Assembly (NCBI RefSeq): GCF_036250695.1
Contig: NZ_CP109427.1
Coordinates: 7,068,001-7,132,000, forward strand
Origin: Streptomyces sp. NBC_01497
Lineage (GTDB): Bacteria > Actinomycetota > Actinomycetes > Streptomycetales > Streptomycetaceae
Reading direction: 5' to 3'
DNA length: 64,000 nucleotides
In this document: piece by piece, positions 18,509 through 26,844 of the stretch
Layout: each line of letters starts with the position of its first letter
Numbering within the stretch: the stretch's first letter is position 1
The notes under the pieces: model-generated
The model's input: only the letters and a program-made list of their open reading frames with translations
Databases searched by the model: none
What the model was told of the DNA's origin: nothing
Translations under genes and position numbers: made by a program

Positions 18509-18558
18509 GCGTCATGACGGGGTGCCCGGCGGCGGAGGAAGGGCCGTCGAGTGAGCTT

Positions 18559-18572
18559 TGGGAACGCTCCCA
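18559..18572. promoter_or_regulatory. CebR-box-like LacI-family operator
   Basis: TGGGAACGCTCCCA differs at one base from TGGGAGCGCTCCCA, the published CebR box of Streptomyces cellulose/cellobiose control. It lies 17 bases upstream of the -35 of the GntR promoter. Other LacI-type sugar repressors use similar GGGA-TCCC cores, so the regulator is not certain. Confidence 0.55.
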
Positions 18573-18583
18573 TTTCCAGGGCA

Positions 18584-18618
18584 TTGGTCTTGACCAAGTC
18601 CCCCGGGCGTCCTATGGT
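18584..18618 (+). promoter_or_regulatory. GntR-gene promoter overlapped by a dre-like operator
   Basis: TTGACC (18590-18595) and TATGGT (18613-18618) are spaced by 17 bases, close to sigma-70 consensus. The palindrome TTGGTC-TT-GACCAA (18584-18597) covers the -35 and matches the GGTC-GACC core of DasR/HutC-type operators (TGGTCTAGACCA). This suggests that the GntR product, or DasR itself, represses here. Confidence 0.6.
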
Positions 18619-18690
18619 CCTTTTAGTGCAGGAACCTTTAATAAATAAGGGCATGGAATCCTGCGGACATGGCGATCGCGGAGGCGCAGG

Positions 18691-19452
18691 GTGGGGACCA
18701 CGCAGCTGGAGACAGTGCCGGAGCCGAAGTACTGGCACCTCAAGAACGTGCTCGGTGAAGCCCTCGACTCCGAGTTCGCCGTCGGGGAGATCCTGCCCAA
18801 TGAGCGCGACCTCGCGGCGCGCTTCGGTGTCGCCCGGGCGACACTCCGGCAGGCGCTGGAACAGCTGGAGCTGGAGGGCAGGCTGCAGCGCCGGCGCGGC
18901 GTCGGTACGACGGTGGCCCCGCCCCGTCTCGGTGTCGACGTCTCGACCTCGAACGCGAACGGCCCCGGCGCGTCCGACGACACGTGGCAGCCGCTCGACT
19001 GCGTGGTCGCCACGCCGCCGGCCGCCGCCGCGCGCCTGCTGGAGAGGGGCGGCGCCGAAGAAGTGCACACCGTCCGCCGCGTCCGCTCCGCGCACGGCCA
19101 GTGTGTGGCGGCCGAGCTGCTGTACGTGCCGGCCGGGTCCGTACCCGATCTGTCCGCCATAGACGCACCGTCCGGTCCCGCCCGCGCCCGCAGCGTGCTG
19201 CGCGAGCTGGAGCGTTTCGGCATCGAAGGACAGGACAGGTCCGTCGAGCTCGGTTCGGCGCGCGCCGACGACGCCAAGGAGCTGGACCGCCTGCCCGGCG
19301 CGCCGGTCCTCGTCGTCACGACGCGCTACCTCGCGGGCGGTCGTACCGTGGCCGTATCGCTGGCCACCTACCGTGCCGACACGTGCCGGCTGACCTTCGG
19401 GGACGCCGGCGAGGTCGAGATCAGCGACGAGCCCGAGCGCCGCGCCTCCTGA
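18691..19452 (+). CDS. GntR-family regulator (HutC/DasR subfamily)
   Basis: A 253-residue regulator. The N-terminal winged HTH (about 10-75) includes LPNERDLAARFGVARATLRQALEQLELEG, and the C-terminal UTRA-type ligand domain spans about 100-240. HutC/DasR members bind TGGTC-type palindromes and respond to small ligands such as phosphosugars. GTG 18691 has GGAGG six bases upstream. The dre-like site on its promoter suggests autorepression, and the CebR-like site adds a possible sugar-responsive input. Convergent with a ROK regulator. The ligand is unknown. Confidence 0.88.
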   Translation: MGTTQLETVPEPKYWHLKNVLGEALDSEFAVGEILPNERDLAARFGVARATLRQALEQLELEGRLQRRRGVGTTVAPPRLGVDVSTSNANGPGASDDTWQPLDCVVATPPAAAARLLERGGAEEVHTVRRVRSAHGQCVAAELLYVPAGSVPDLSAIDAPSGPARARSVLRELERFGIEGQDRSVELGSARADDAKELDRLPGAPVLVVTTRYLAGGRTVAVSLATYRADTCRLTFGDAGEVEISDEPERRAS

Positions 19453-19626
19453 TGTCCTGACCCGTCACCGCGGACGGGCAGGGGCGGGCCGGCCGCGATG
19501 TCTGCCAAGGCCGCACGGCGGTTCGATCACACGGGCCGCCCCTGCGAGGCCGGCCGCCCGCGCGATCGTGCGTTCCGTGTACCCGAGCGCCGCCGGTCCC
19601 GGCGCCCGTAGCGCACCGGATCATGA

Positions 19627-19653
19627 ACGGCCCGCCGCTCAGCGGCGGGCCGT
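19627..19653 (-). terminator. Hairpin across the ROK stop codon
   Basis: Perfect 12-base arms (19627-19638 and 19642-19653) flank a three-base loop that is exactly the ROK stop triplet (19639-19641). It probably terminates the ROK transcript and may also serve the convergent GntR transcript. Confidence 0.6.
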
Positions 19654-20796
19654 CACCGTACGCTCCACCGCGAACAGTTCCTCCTCGACGTGGTCGAGCG
19701 CGAGCCGCAGCGCCCCGGTCGCCACCGCCGCCTCGCCGAGCATCGACAGCTCGACCCGCGGCGCCCGCAGGCAGAACCGTGACAGTTCGCGGCGCAACGG
19801 CTCCAACACCCCGTCGAGCCCCGCGGCCCAGCCGCCGATCACCACCAGTTCGGGATCGAGCGCGAGCGAGAGTGCCGCCACGTCGTGCACCAGTCGCCGG
19901 GTGAACCGCTGCATCGCCTCCACCGCCCGTTCGTCGCCTTCCCTGGCGAGGGCGAAGACCTTCGTCACGGCCTGCTCGTCCAGCGGGTGGAGTGGCTCGT
20001 CCGTCGTCGACAGCAGGGTCTCCGGCGTGGCCTCGCGCCCCAGCAGGTGGAGCGCGCCGATCTCGCCGGCCGCGCCGCCGAACCCGCGGTGCAGCCTTCC
20101 GCCGATCAGCGCTCCCGCCCCGGGACTCAACCCCGCCAGGACGAACACCACGTCGTCGGACTCCGTGGCGACGCCCTTCCACTGCTCCGCCACGGCGGCC
20201 GCGTTGGCGTCGTTCTCCACCACCACCGGGCACTTGAACGACCGGCGCAGCCGCTCTCCCAGTGGCAGCCCCGTCCAGCCGGGCAGCGCCGTACCGAGCC
20301 GCACCGTGCCGTCGGCCTCGACGATCCCGGGGCTGCCGACGCCGACCGCTCGCAGTGATCCCCGGGCGACGCCGGTACGGCGCAGGACGTCCGCGACCAC
20401 CTGACGTACCCGGTCGAGGCGTTCGTCCGCGTCCGCCTCCTCCGACACGTCGCGCCGGCCCGCACCGATGATGCGTCCGTCGAGCGCGGAGAGCAGTGCG
20501 GAGACCCGGTGGGGCCCGATCTCGATGCCCAGCAGATGCCCCGCCTCCACCCGGAAGCGGAACTTGCGGGCCGGACGTCCCTGCTTGCGTGCCTCACCGT
20601 CGTCCGGCGGGGCCTCCACGACGAGCCCGCCCTCCATCAGACCGTCCACCACACCCTCGACCGTCGGTCGGGACAATCCGGTGATTCTGCTCAGATCCGT
20701 CAAGGTGAGCGGGGCGCTGTCCCGCAGGGCGTGCAGGACGACAGCGGAGTTGATCCGCCGTAGCAGTGAAGGGTCTCCGCCGGTCAACCGCCCCAC
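19639..20796 (-). CDS. ROK-family transcriptional regulator
   Basis: A 385-residue protein with an N-terminal winged HTH (about 10-75, LSRITGLSRPTVEGVVDGL) and a C-terminal ROK sugar-kinase-like domain (GIEIGPHRVSALL near 90, VVENDANAAAVAEQW near 195, GGAAGEIGALHLLG near 250). The domain lacks the CxCGxxGCxE zinc motif and the GH dyad usual in ROK proteins; the equivalent region reads GEIGALHLLGREATPE. It is therefore probably a regulator without kinase activity, possibly with altered sugar binding. GTG 20796 has a GGGAGGG upstream. Confidence 0.88.
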   Translation of the reverse strand: MGRLTGGDPSLLRRINSAVVLHALRDSAPLTLTDLSRITGLSRPTVEGVVDGLMEGGLVVEAPPDDGEARKQGRPARKFRFRVEAGHLLGIEIGPHRVSALLSALDGRIIGAGRRDVSEEADADERLDRVRQVVADVLRRTGVARGSLRAVGVGSPGIVEADGTVRLGTALPGWTGLPLGERLRRSFKCPVVVENDANAAAVAEQWKGVATESDDVVFVLAGLSPGAGALIGGRLHRGFGGAAGEIGALHLLGREATPETLLSTTDEPLHPLDEQAVTKVFALAREGDERAVEAMQRFTRRLVHDVAALSLALDPELVVIGGWAAGLDGVLEPLRRELSRFCLRAPRVELSMLGEAAVATGALRLALDHVEEELFAVERTVTARR

Positions 20797-20912
20797 GATG
20801 CCCTCCCTGCCCGTACGCGTGTGTCCGGGATGCTACTCGCTGGTTGCGTACCGGGCGAGTGCAGGTGAAGGCTGGGCGGGTACCGATCAGAGATCGATCC
20901 GGAGGAACGACG

Positions 20913-21353
20913 ATGGCGGAACACGACGACGCGGTGATCAGCCCGACGGGCTGGGTGGCCGAACAGGCGAAGGAATATGCGGAGTCCGGCGGCACCCGGG
21001 GTACCGATGTCAACGGCTCACCCTGCCTCCTGCTCGACTACCGGGGCCGCACCTCAGGCGTGTGGCGCCGCACCGTCCTCATCTACGGACGGGACGGTGA
21101 GGACTACCTGGTCGTCGCGTCCAAGGGTGGCGCCGACGAACACCCGCTCTGGTACCTCAACCTGGTGGCGGAGCCCGACGTCCGCGTGCAGGTCGGGCCC
21201 GAGCGGTTCGCCGCGCGTGCCGAGACCCTCTCCACCGGCCAGAAGGCTCGCGTGTGGCCCGGACTGCTCGATGTCTACGCGCCCTACGCCGATTACCAGG
21301 CGAAGACGGAACGCGACATCCCCGTGGTCCGCCTTCGCCGCGCCCAGGGCTGA
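20913..21353 (+). CDS. Deazaflavin (F420)-dependent nitroreductase-family protein
   Basis: A 146-residue DUF385/Ddn-like split-beta-barrel protein. The pattern PCLLLDYRGRTSGVWRRTVL, then LVVASKGGADEHPLWYLNL, then DVRVQVG is characteristic of this family, whose studied members use F420H2 to reduce quinones or nitro compounds. ATG 20913 has GGAGGA seven bases upstream. It is divergent from the ROK gene; 115 bases separate the starts. The natural substrate is unknown. Confidence 0.9.
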   Translation: MAEHDDAVISPTGWVAEQAKEYAESGGTRGTDVNGSPCLLLDYRGRTSGVWRRTVLIYGRDGEDYLVVASKGGADEHPLWYLNLVAEPDVRVQVGPERFAARAETLSTGQKARVWPGLLDVYAPYADYQAKTERDIPVVRLRRAQG

Positions 21354-21396
21354 GCCTCTTCGCGGACCGCCACCTTTCGCGGCCGAGCGCTACCGG

Positions 21397-21514
21397 GTGG
21401 ACCTGGGTGGACACGTGTGGACCCGCGTGGACCCGGTGCACGGCGGGCGGTTCCGGGTTGACTGTTGCGAACGGCCCAACGGCCCAAGGCCCAACGGCCC
21501 AACGGCCGAACGGC
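21397..21514. repeat. Short direct repeats between DUF385 and LuxR genes
   Basis: GTGGAC occurs four times at exact 10-base intervals (21397, 21407, 21417, 21427). From about 21472 to 21514, GGCCCAAC-type 8-mers are repeated imperfectly. Neither block lies within a gene. Confidence 0.8.
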
Positions 21515-21624
21515 AAAACAGCCGGGCGGCTCCTCGCCGGTCCGCCGCAGTCCGAGACGGCCCACCGCCGACATCCCCCGCATACGCGGGCGGGGCCACC
21601 CGGGCGGGGAACATGGGAGCACCC

Positions 21625-22278
21625 TCAGTTCGGCGCCACGAAGCCGGACTCGTACGCCGCGATGACCGCCTGCGTGCGATCCCGTGCTCCCAACTTGGCC
21701 AGCACACCGCTGACATGAGACTTCACCGTCTCCGGGGAGACTACGAGCCGCGCCGCGATCTCGGCGTTCGTCAGTCCCCTCGCCATCAGCCGGAGCACCT
21801 CCGACTCGCGATCCGTCAGCCCCGCCCTCTCCAGGCCCTTGCGCGCCTGCGCGTTGCCGTACTCCGCCGCCAACGAGCGGAGCGCGGCGGGAAAGAGCAG
21901 CGAGTCGCCCGCGGCGATCAGCCGTACAGCGTTCACGATCTCGGCGGGCCTCGCGCGCTTGAGCAGGAAGCCGTCCGCACCGGCACGCAGCGCCTCGTAC
22001 ACGTACTCGTCGTTCTCGAACGTCGTGATCACCAGGATCTTCGGTGGGTCCTCCGGGAACGCGCGCAGCACCGCGCGGGTCGCGTCGATCCCGTCCAGCA
22101 GCGGCATCCGTACATCCATCGCCACCACGTCCGGGCGCAGTCGGCGCACGAGGGGAACCACCGAGGCGCCGTCGGCGGCCTCGCCGACCACGTCGATGTC
22201 GGGCTGCGCCTCCAGTAACACCCGAAGCCCCGCACGGACCAACGGCTCGTCATCGACGAGGAGAACACTGACTGGCAT
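21625..22278 (-). CDS. NarL/LuxR-type response regulator
   Basis: A 217-residue response regulator. The receiver domain occupies about 3-118 with acidic pocket D9/D10, phospho-acceptor D55 (VVAMDVRMP), T85/T86 and K107. The LuxR HTH covers about 150-212 (LTDRESEVLRLMARGLTNAEIA). It is encoded 29 bases downstream of the histidine kinase on the same strand, so the two form a cognate pair. The likely target is the divergent ABC exporter at 23620-25308. Confidence 0.94.
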   Translation of the reverse strand: MPVSVLLVDDEPLVRAGLRVLLEAQPDIDVVGEAADGASVVPLVRRLRPDVVAMDVRMPLLDGIDATRAVLRAFPEDPPKILVITTFENDEYVYEALRAGADGFLLKRARPAEIVNAVRLIAAGDSLLFPAALRSLAAEYGNAQARKGLERAGLTDRESEVLRLMARGLTNAEIAARLVVSPETVKSHVSGVLAKLGARDRTQAVIAAYESGFVAPN

Positions 22279-22307
22279 ACGGCCAGGCTATCGGCGAGCG
22301 ACGACAC

Positions 22308-23513
22308 TCACCGGAATCCGTCGAGCGGCAGGCGCGCGCTCACCCGCCACTCCCCGTCACGGGGGCCCGCCACCGCCTCCCCGCCGAGCAGCGCGGCCCG
22401 CTCCTCCATCCCGCGCAACCCTCCGCCCCCGCCCCCGGCCGGGCCCCTGTCCGCGCCCGGCGCCGCCCCCGCGACGGCGGGCAGCGGATTGCTCACCCGC
22501 AGGTCGAGCGAGCACTCCGTCACATCGATGTGCACGCGCACCGGCACGGGGCCCGAATGGCGCAGCACGTTGGTCAACGCCTCCTGCAGGATGCGGTAAC
22601 CCTCGCGGGAAAACGCCCCCGGCACCTGCTCCACCGGCCCCGACACCTTCACCTCCACCGCGGCCCCCGAGGCACGCGCCGAGTCCAGCAGACGGTCGGC
22701 GTCCGCCAGTGTCGGGCGCCGTGAGACGCCCTGGGGCGCTTCCCGCAGGACCAGGAGCACGCGTTCCAGGTCCTGGAGGGCGACCCGGCCGGTCTCCTCG
22801 ATCGCGGCGAGCGCGCGGTCCGTGAACGCCGCGTCGCCGGCTGTCCGCGCCGCGCCCGCCTGGACCACGGCCAGGGTCAGCGCGTGTCCTATCGAGTCGT
22901 GCAGTTCGTGGGCGATGCGTGTGCGCTCCAGCAACTGTTCCGTACGTGCCTCCAGGGAGGCGACCCGCTCGCCCCGCGACGGACCGAGGAGACGCCGCGC
23001 GACATACGCCTCCAGTGAGCCGACGCCGACCGACGAGGCGACGGCCGCCGCCAGGAACAGAACGGAGCACGGCCCCCACCACCAATGCGGGCTCAGACCG
23101 GACATGAGCACGAGGTCCCCGGGGGTGCCGCCGATCGCCCCGGCCATCAGGGCGACCGCGATCATCGGCAGGTACACGAACGTCACGAGGAAGAGCAGCG
23201 ACATCAGCAGGCGGGCCTGCAGCCACAGAGCAGTGCGCCAGCGGTCCGTCCAGGTCGCGGCCGGGGCCACCGACACGGCCTGCGCATGGCCCGCCCGCTC
23301 GTGCGGTTCCAGCAGCAACTGCGCCTGGAGCGCCTCGGCGTGGCGCATCCAGCGCAGCAGCCCGAACGGCACGAGCGCGAGGGCGGGCATCCACAGCCCG
23401 CCCAGCCCCGGCACGATGTACGACCACACGGCGAAGAACGCCATCGGCACGGCCAGGTGCAGCCAGCGCGTGAACGTCACCGGGCTGGCCAGAGGGCGCA
23501 GGAATCGGACCAT
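22308..23513 (-). CDS. Sensor histidine kinase (NarL-type, HisKA_3)
   Basis: A 401-residue membrane kinase. Hydrophobic segments at about 18-52, 102-128 and 146-168 suggest four to five transmembrane helices and little extracytoplasmic domain. The HisKA_3 dimerisation helix carries the phosphorylated His205 (AHELHDSIGHAL). The ATPase domain shows an N-box (ILQEALTNVLRHSG) and a Gly-rich G-box (GGGGGLRGMEERAALLGG). The ATG at 23513 has no clear ribosome binding site. Such kinases often sense cell-envelope or antibiotic stress through the membrane; that is inference. Confidence 0.92.
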   Translation of the reverse strand: MVRFLRPLASPVTFTRWLHLAVPMAFFAVWSYIVPGLGGLWMPALALVPFGLLRWMRHAEALQAQLLLEPHERAGHAQAVSVAPAATWTDRWRTALWLQARLLMSLLFLVTFVYLPMIAVALMAGAIGGTPGDLVLMSGLSPHWWWGPCSVLFLAAAVASSVGVGSLEAYVARRLLGPSRGERVASLEARTEQLLERTRIAHELHDSIGHALTLAVVQAGAARTAGDAAFTDRALAAIEETGRVALQDLERVLLVLREAPQGVSRRPTLADADRLLDSARASGAAVEVKVSGPVEQVPGAFSREGYRILQEALTNVLRHSGPVPVRVHIDVTECSLDLRVSNPLPAVAGAAPGADRGPAGGGGGGLRGMEERAALLGGEAVAGPRDGEWRVSARLPLDGFR

Positions 23514-23619
23514 GCGGTCATCGTGCCAGCGCGCGCTCCCCGGCGATTCCCCCGTGCGGGGGAGAAGGACCGCTCTCGCGGGGGAGGGGGGCGAGCCGGC
23601 GCGAGGCCACAGTGGAGCC

Positions 23620-24552
23620 ATGACCAGCATCGACGTGCACGATCTCAGCAAGGTGTACGGCCGGACCCACGCCGTGGACGGCCTCACGTTCAGCGTGCGC
23701 CCGGGTCGGGTCACCGGGTTCCTCGGCCCCAACGGCGCCGGCAAGTCCACGACCATGCGTCTCGTGCTCGGCCTCGACCGACCCTCGTCCGGCACCGCGA
23801 CGGTGGGCGGCCGGCCCTACGCCGGGTACGCGCAGCCGATGCGGGAAGTGGGCGCCATGCTCGACGCGGGAGCCGTCCACGGCTCCCGCACCGCGCGCAA
23901 CCACCTTCGCGCGCTCGCGGCGAGCAATGGCATCGCCGAGCGCCGGGTGGAGGAGGTGCTGGAGCAAGCGGGCATCGCGAGCGTCGCGGGCCGCCGGATC
24001 AGGACGTTCTCGCTGGGGATGCGGCAGCGGCTCGGCGTGGCGGCGGCTCTGCTCGGTGACCCGGCGGTGCTGATGCTGGACGAGCCGTCCAACGGCCTGG
24101 ACCCCGAAGGCATCGTCTGGATCAGGGGACTGCTGCGCGGCCTTGCGGGGGAAGGTCGCACGGTCCTCGTGTCGAGCCATCTGATGAGCGAGACCTCCGT
24201 GCTCGCGGACCATCTCGTGGTGCTCGGAAGGGGCAGGCTCCTCGCGGACGTCTCCTTGCGGGAGTTCGTTGCCGCGCGGGGCGGACCCAGGGTCAGGTTG
24301 CGCACCACCGACGACACCCGGTTGAGGAGCCTCCTGCGGGACCAGGGCCTCAGCGCCGTACGGGAGGAGGACGGGCGCTGGATCGTGGAGGGTGCGCCCC
24401 TCGCCGAACTCGGGGCCCTCGCCGCGGGCGAGGCCATCCCCCTTCTCGAACTGTCCGACGACGCCGCCACGCTGGAGCAGGCGTACCTGGACCTCACCGC
24501 GGAGGCGACCGAGTACGCGTCGGCGGCTCCTCATCAGCCCCGAGGGGTATGA
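23620..24552 (+). CDS. ABC transporter ATP-binding protein
   Basis: A 310-residue ATPase of the DrrA/CcmA-type export family: Walker A GPNGAGKST (36-44), signature SLGMRQ (131-136), Walker B LMLDEP (151-156), and a C-terminal extension of about 90 residues typical of the antibiotic/lantibiotic exporter group. It pairs with the permease starting three bases after its stop and is divergent from a two-component system that probably controls it. The GGAG is only two bases from the ATG, so initiation may be weak. The substrate is unknown. Confidence 0.93.
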   Translation: MTSIDVHDLSKVYGRTHAVDGLTFSVRPGRVTGFLGPNGAGKSTTMRLVLGLDRPSSGTATVGGRPYAGYAQPMREVGAMLDAGAVHGSRTARNHLRALAASNGIAERRVEEVLEQAGIASVAGRRIRTFSLGMRQRLGVAAALLGDPAVLMLDEPSNGLDPEGIVWIRGLLRGLAGEGRTVLVSSHLMSETSVLADHLVVLGRGRLLADVSLREFVAARGGPRVRLRTTDDTRLRSLLRDQGLSAVREEDGRWIVEGAPLAELGALAAGEAIPLLELSDDAATLEQAYLDLTAEATEYASAAPHQPRGV

Positions 24553-24555
24553 ACC

Positions 24556-25308
24556 ATGACACTGTCCACCGCTGCCCATGCCGAATGGATCAAGATCCGC
24601 TCGACCCGTTCCCTGGTCTGGTCCCTGATCGTCGTCCTCGCCAGCACGGCGGGCGTGACGGCCCAGACGTGTGCCACGCTCGGGACGAGTCTCAAGGAGC
24701 CCGGCTTCGATCCGCTGTTCTCCTCCTACAGCGGCCTCAACTTCGGCCAGCTCGCGGCAAGCGTGTTCGCCGCGCTCGCGGTGGCCGGCGAATACCGGAG
24801 CGGAGCCATCCATACCTCCCTCGTGGCGGTGCCGCGACGTGGGATGTTCTACAGCGCGAAGCTCGGCGTGGTCGCCGGGCTCGCGCTCCTTGTCGGGCTG
24901 ATCACCAGCCTGGCGTCGTTCCTTGCCGGGCAGGCATTCATCAGACACGAGAACGGCGCCCTCGCGTTGGGCCTCGGCGACCCGGGAGCGTTGCGCGCGG
25001 TGTTCGGCTGCGCCGTGTACTTCGCACTCGTCGCCGTGTTCTCCGCCGGGCTCGCCGCGCTGCTGCGGAGCGTTGTAGGAGCACTGTGCGTGCTCGTGCC
25101 GCTGTACCTGCTCGTCCCGTTCATCTTCTCGCAGACGGCGGACGGACCGGCGGTGGCGGACTTCCTGCCCGATCACGCCGGCCGGCAGATCCTGCTCCAG
25201 GATCCGACGGGCCCAGGCGGGGCGTGGGGCGGCACGGCGATACTCGCGGCGTGGTCGGCGGCAGCGGCCCTCGCGGGATGGCTGGCCCTCAGAAGCAGAG
25301 ACGCATGA
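24556..25308 (+). CDS. ABC-2 type transporter permease
   Basis: A 250-residue integral membrane protein with about six hydrophobic segments, near residues 18-36, 62-80, 100-128, 146-170, 172-190 and 225-245. The EWIKIRSTRSLVW N-terminus and AVAGEYRSGAIHTSL segment are typical of ABC-2 permeases paired with DrrA-like ATPases. It is read three bases after the ATPase stop and forms the channel half of the exporter. I cannot tell whether it exports a drug, a lipid or a peptide. Confidence 0.9.
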   Translation: MTLSTAAHAEWIKIRSTRSLVWSLIVVLASTAGVTAQTCATLGTSLKEPGFDPLFSSYSGLNFGQLAASVFAALAVAGEYRSGAIHTSLVAVPRRGMFYSAKLGVVAGLALLVGLITSLASFLAGQAFIRHENGALALGLGDPGALRAVFGCAVYFALVAVFSAGLAALLRSVVGALCVLVPLYLLVPFIFSQTADGPAVADFLPDHAGRQILLQDPTGPGGAWGGTAILAAWSAAAALAGWLALRSRDA

Positions 25309-25364
25309 CACCTCGGTGCTGACGGGAGGCCGACGTTGTCGGCGGGGGCGGGTTTACTGGAGGC

Positions 25365-25814
25365 ATGACCTTCAGTGTCCCAGCCGCCGATCGCGCCGCC
25401 GCCGTCGAGCAGTTGCGCACACGCGCCTTTCCCGCCCGTCCGGAAAGGGCGGGAGCGGTTCTGAGCGGACCTGCCTACCACTGGGCGGATCTGGCCAGAA
25501 CACCAGTGTGGGACGGGGACATTGCCGACAGAGAGGATGAAAAGGGCCGTCAAGAGCTTGCGTGCTGCGCGCTCGTGGAGACGCTCACACGGATGTGGGG
25601 GAGCGCGCCGCAGACGTTCAGTCTCATGAGCCTGTTGCTGCGGGAGGCCGGGGGCGAGGAACTGCCCGAGCCATGGGATCTGCTAGGCAGAGGAGTGCCG
25701 GAGCTCAATCTGTGGCGGGTGGACGGACGCTGGATAGCGATAGGCGTATCGGGTCAGCAGGAGGATCACGAGCGAACGCTTGTCGTGGTCGTCACCGTGA
25801 CCGATCCGCCCTGA
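25365..25814 (+). CDS. Conserved-looking hypothetical protein
   Basis: A 149-residue soluble protein that I do not recognise. It is coding-like: a good GGAGG lies two bases before the ATG, codon bias is consistent, and the composition is balanced with ordered segments (LACCALVETLTRMWG, PELNLWRVDGRWIAIGVSG). No signal peptide, membrane segment or catalytic motif is visible. It starts 56 bases after the ABC permease on the same strand, so it could belong to that transcript. Confidence 0.65.
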   Translation: MTFSVPAADRAAAVEQLRTRAFPARPERAGAVLSGPAYHWADLARTPVWDGDIADREDEKGRQELACCALVETLTRMWGSAPQTFSLMSLLLREAGGEELPEPWDLLGRGVPELNLWRVDGRWIAIGVSGQQEDHERTLVVVVTVTDPP

Positions 25815-26236
25815 GTATCGGGTTCGGCCGAGTGCATCAGGTCGCGCCGACCGCCTGATCTGCCGGCTCGCCGTCCGTCCACGTCCGCAGCTCCCTGAGC
25901 GGCGCGATGCGGAGCGAGCGGGCGCGCACGGGGATCGGAGCGGCCCCGCACCACCGCTCGGGAAGCCGCATCACCTTGCATCACCGCATCACCGCATCGC
26001 CGAGACCCGCCACGCAACCGAACGGAACCGACGCGTCAGAAGTGAACCGACGCGCCCGAACTGAACCCGTCCACCTGACGCAAGCGAACCTGACGCAAGC
26101 GAATCGACCCCACGTACCCGACCCGCCCGAGGCGCTCGGTTCCCGATATGTCGACTGGTCGGCACAGTCCGACGGGACGGGACGGGACGGGAGATACGCG
26201 GCAAGGGCGAAGCGGCGACGCGGCAGGCCCGACGCG
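25815..26236. other. Intergenic region with small repeats
   Basis: 422 bases between convergent genes. It holds GCATCACC-type repeats around 25965-26000, an exact tandem pair of a 15-mer (ACCTGACGCAAGCGA, 26073-26102) and a GACGG tetrad near 26171-26190. No gene is visible. Confidence 0.6.
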
Positions 26237-26839
26237 TCAGTGGGGGCCGTGCGTGTTCGCGCCGGTCTCGGTCTCCGTCGCGACACGGAGCCGGGCGAAC
26301 TCCTCGGCCATGGCCCCCACCGTCCAACGGGCGTTCAGGCCGCTCGGGTTGGGGAGGGCCCAGATGCCGGTCCCGGCGATGGTCCGCTCTTGCCGGCCGA
26401 TCTGTGCCCCCTTGTCGTGGAAGGCGGTGCGGTAGGCCGTGATGCCCGCGACGGCGAGCCAACGGGGCTTCAGCCGCTCGACCCTGGCCTGCAGCGACAC
26501 GCCGCCGTCGCGCAGCTCCTGGTCGGTGAGCTCGTCCGCCCGCGCCGACGCCCGTGGGACCACGTTCGTGATGCCGAGACCGTAGGTGAGTAGATCGTCC
26601 TGCTCGTCGGGGCGCAGCAGGCGTGATGTGAAACCGGACAGGTGCAGCACCGGCCAGAAACGGTTGCCGGGCCGCGCGAAGTGCCGGCCGAGAGCGGCCG
26701 ACAGCAGTCCCGGGTTGATGCCGCAGAACAGCACCCGGAGGCCTGGCGCCGCCACGTCGGGGACGAGGCGGTCGCGCGCGGCATCGAGTTCCGCGGGGGT
26801 GACGCGGGGTGCGTACGGGGAGCGGGGCGGGCGGGCCAT
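26237..26839 (-). CDS. mug: G/U mismatch-specific DNA glycosylase
   Basis: A 200-residue Mug/TDG-family uracil-DNA glycosylase that removes U or ethenocytosine opposite G. Motif 1 is GINPG (40-44), with Asn42 at the catalytic position, and the second motif is NPSGLN (164-169). It lies five bases after purB on the same strand, so it is probably the last gene of that transcript. An alternative start would be the GTG encoding V13, but the ATG 26839 gives a normal length. Confidence 0.93.
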   Translation of the reverse strand: MARPPRSPYAPRVTPAELDAARDRLVPDVAAPGLRVLFCGINPGLLSAALGRHFARPGNRFWPVLHLSGFTSRLLRPDEQDDLLTYGLGITNVVPRASARADELTDQELRDGGVSLQARVERLKPRWLAVAGITAYRTAFHDKGAQIGRQERTIAGTGIWALPNPSGLNARWTVGAMAEEFARLRVATETETGANTHGPH

Positions 26840-26844
26840 CCGGG

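Noticed and set aside
19480..19550. GCAGGGGCGG / CCGCCCCTGC arms after the GntR gene
   Set aside because: The arms are about 50 bases apart with a large loop; the compact hairpin at 19627-19653 is the better terminator.
26055..26105. Tandem 15-mer considered as part of a CRISPR-like array
   Set aside because: Only two adjacent copies with no spacer between them and no cas gene; a simple duplication.
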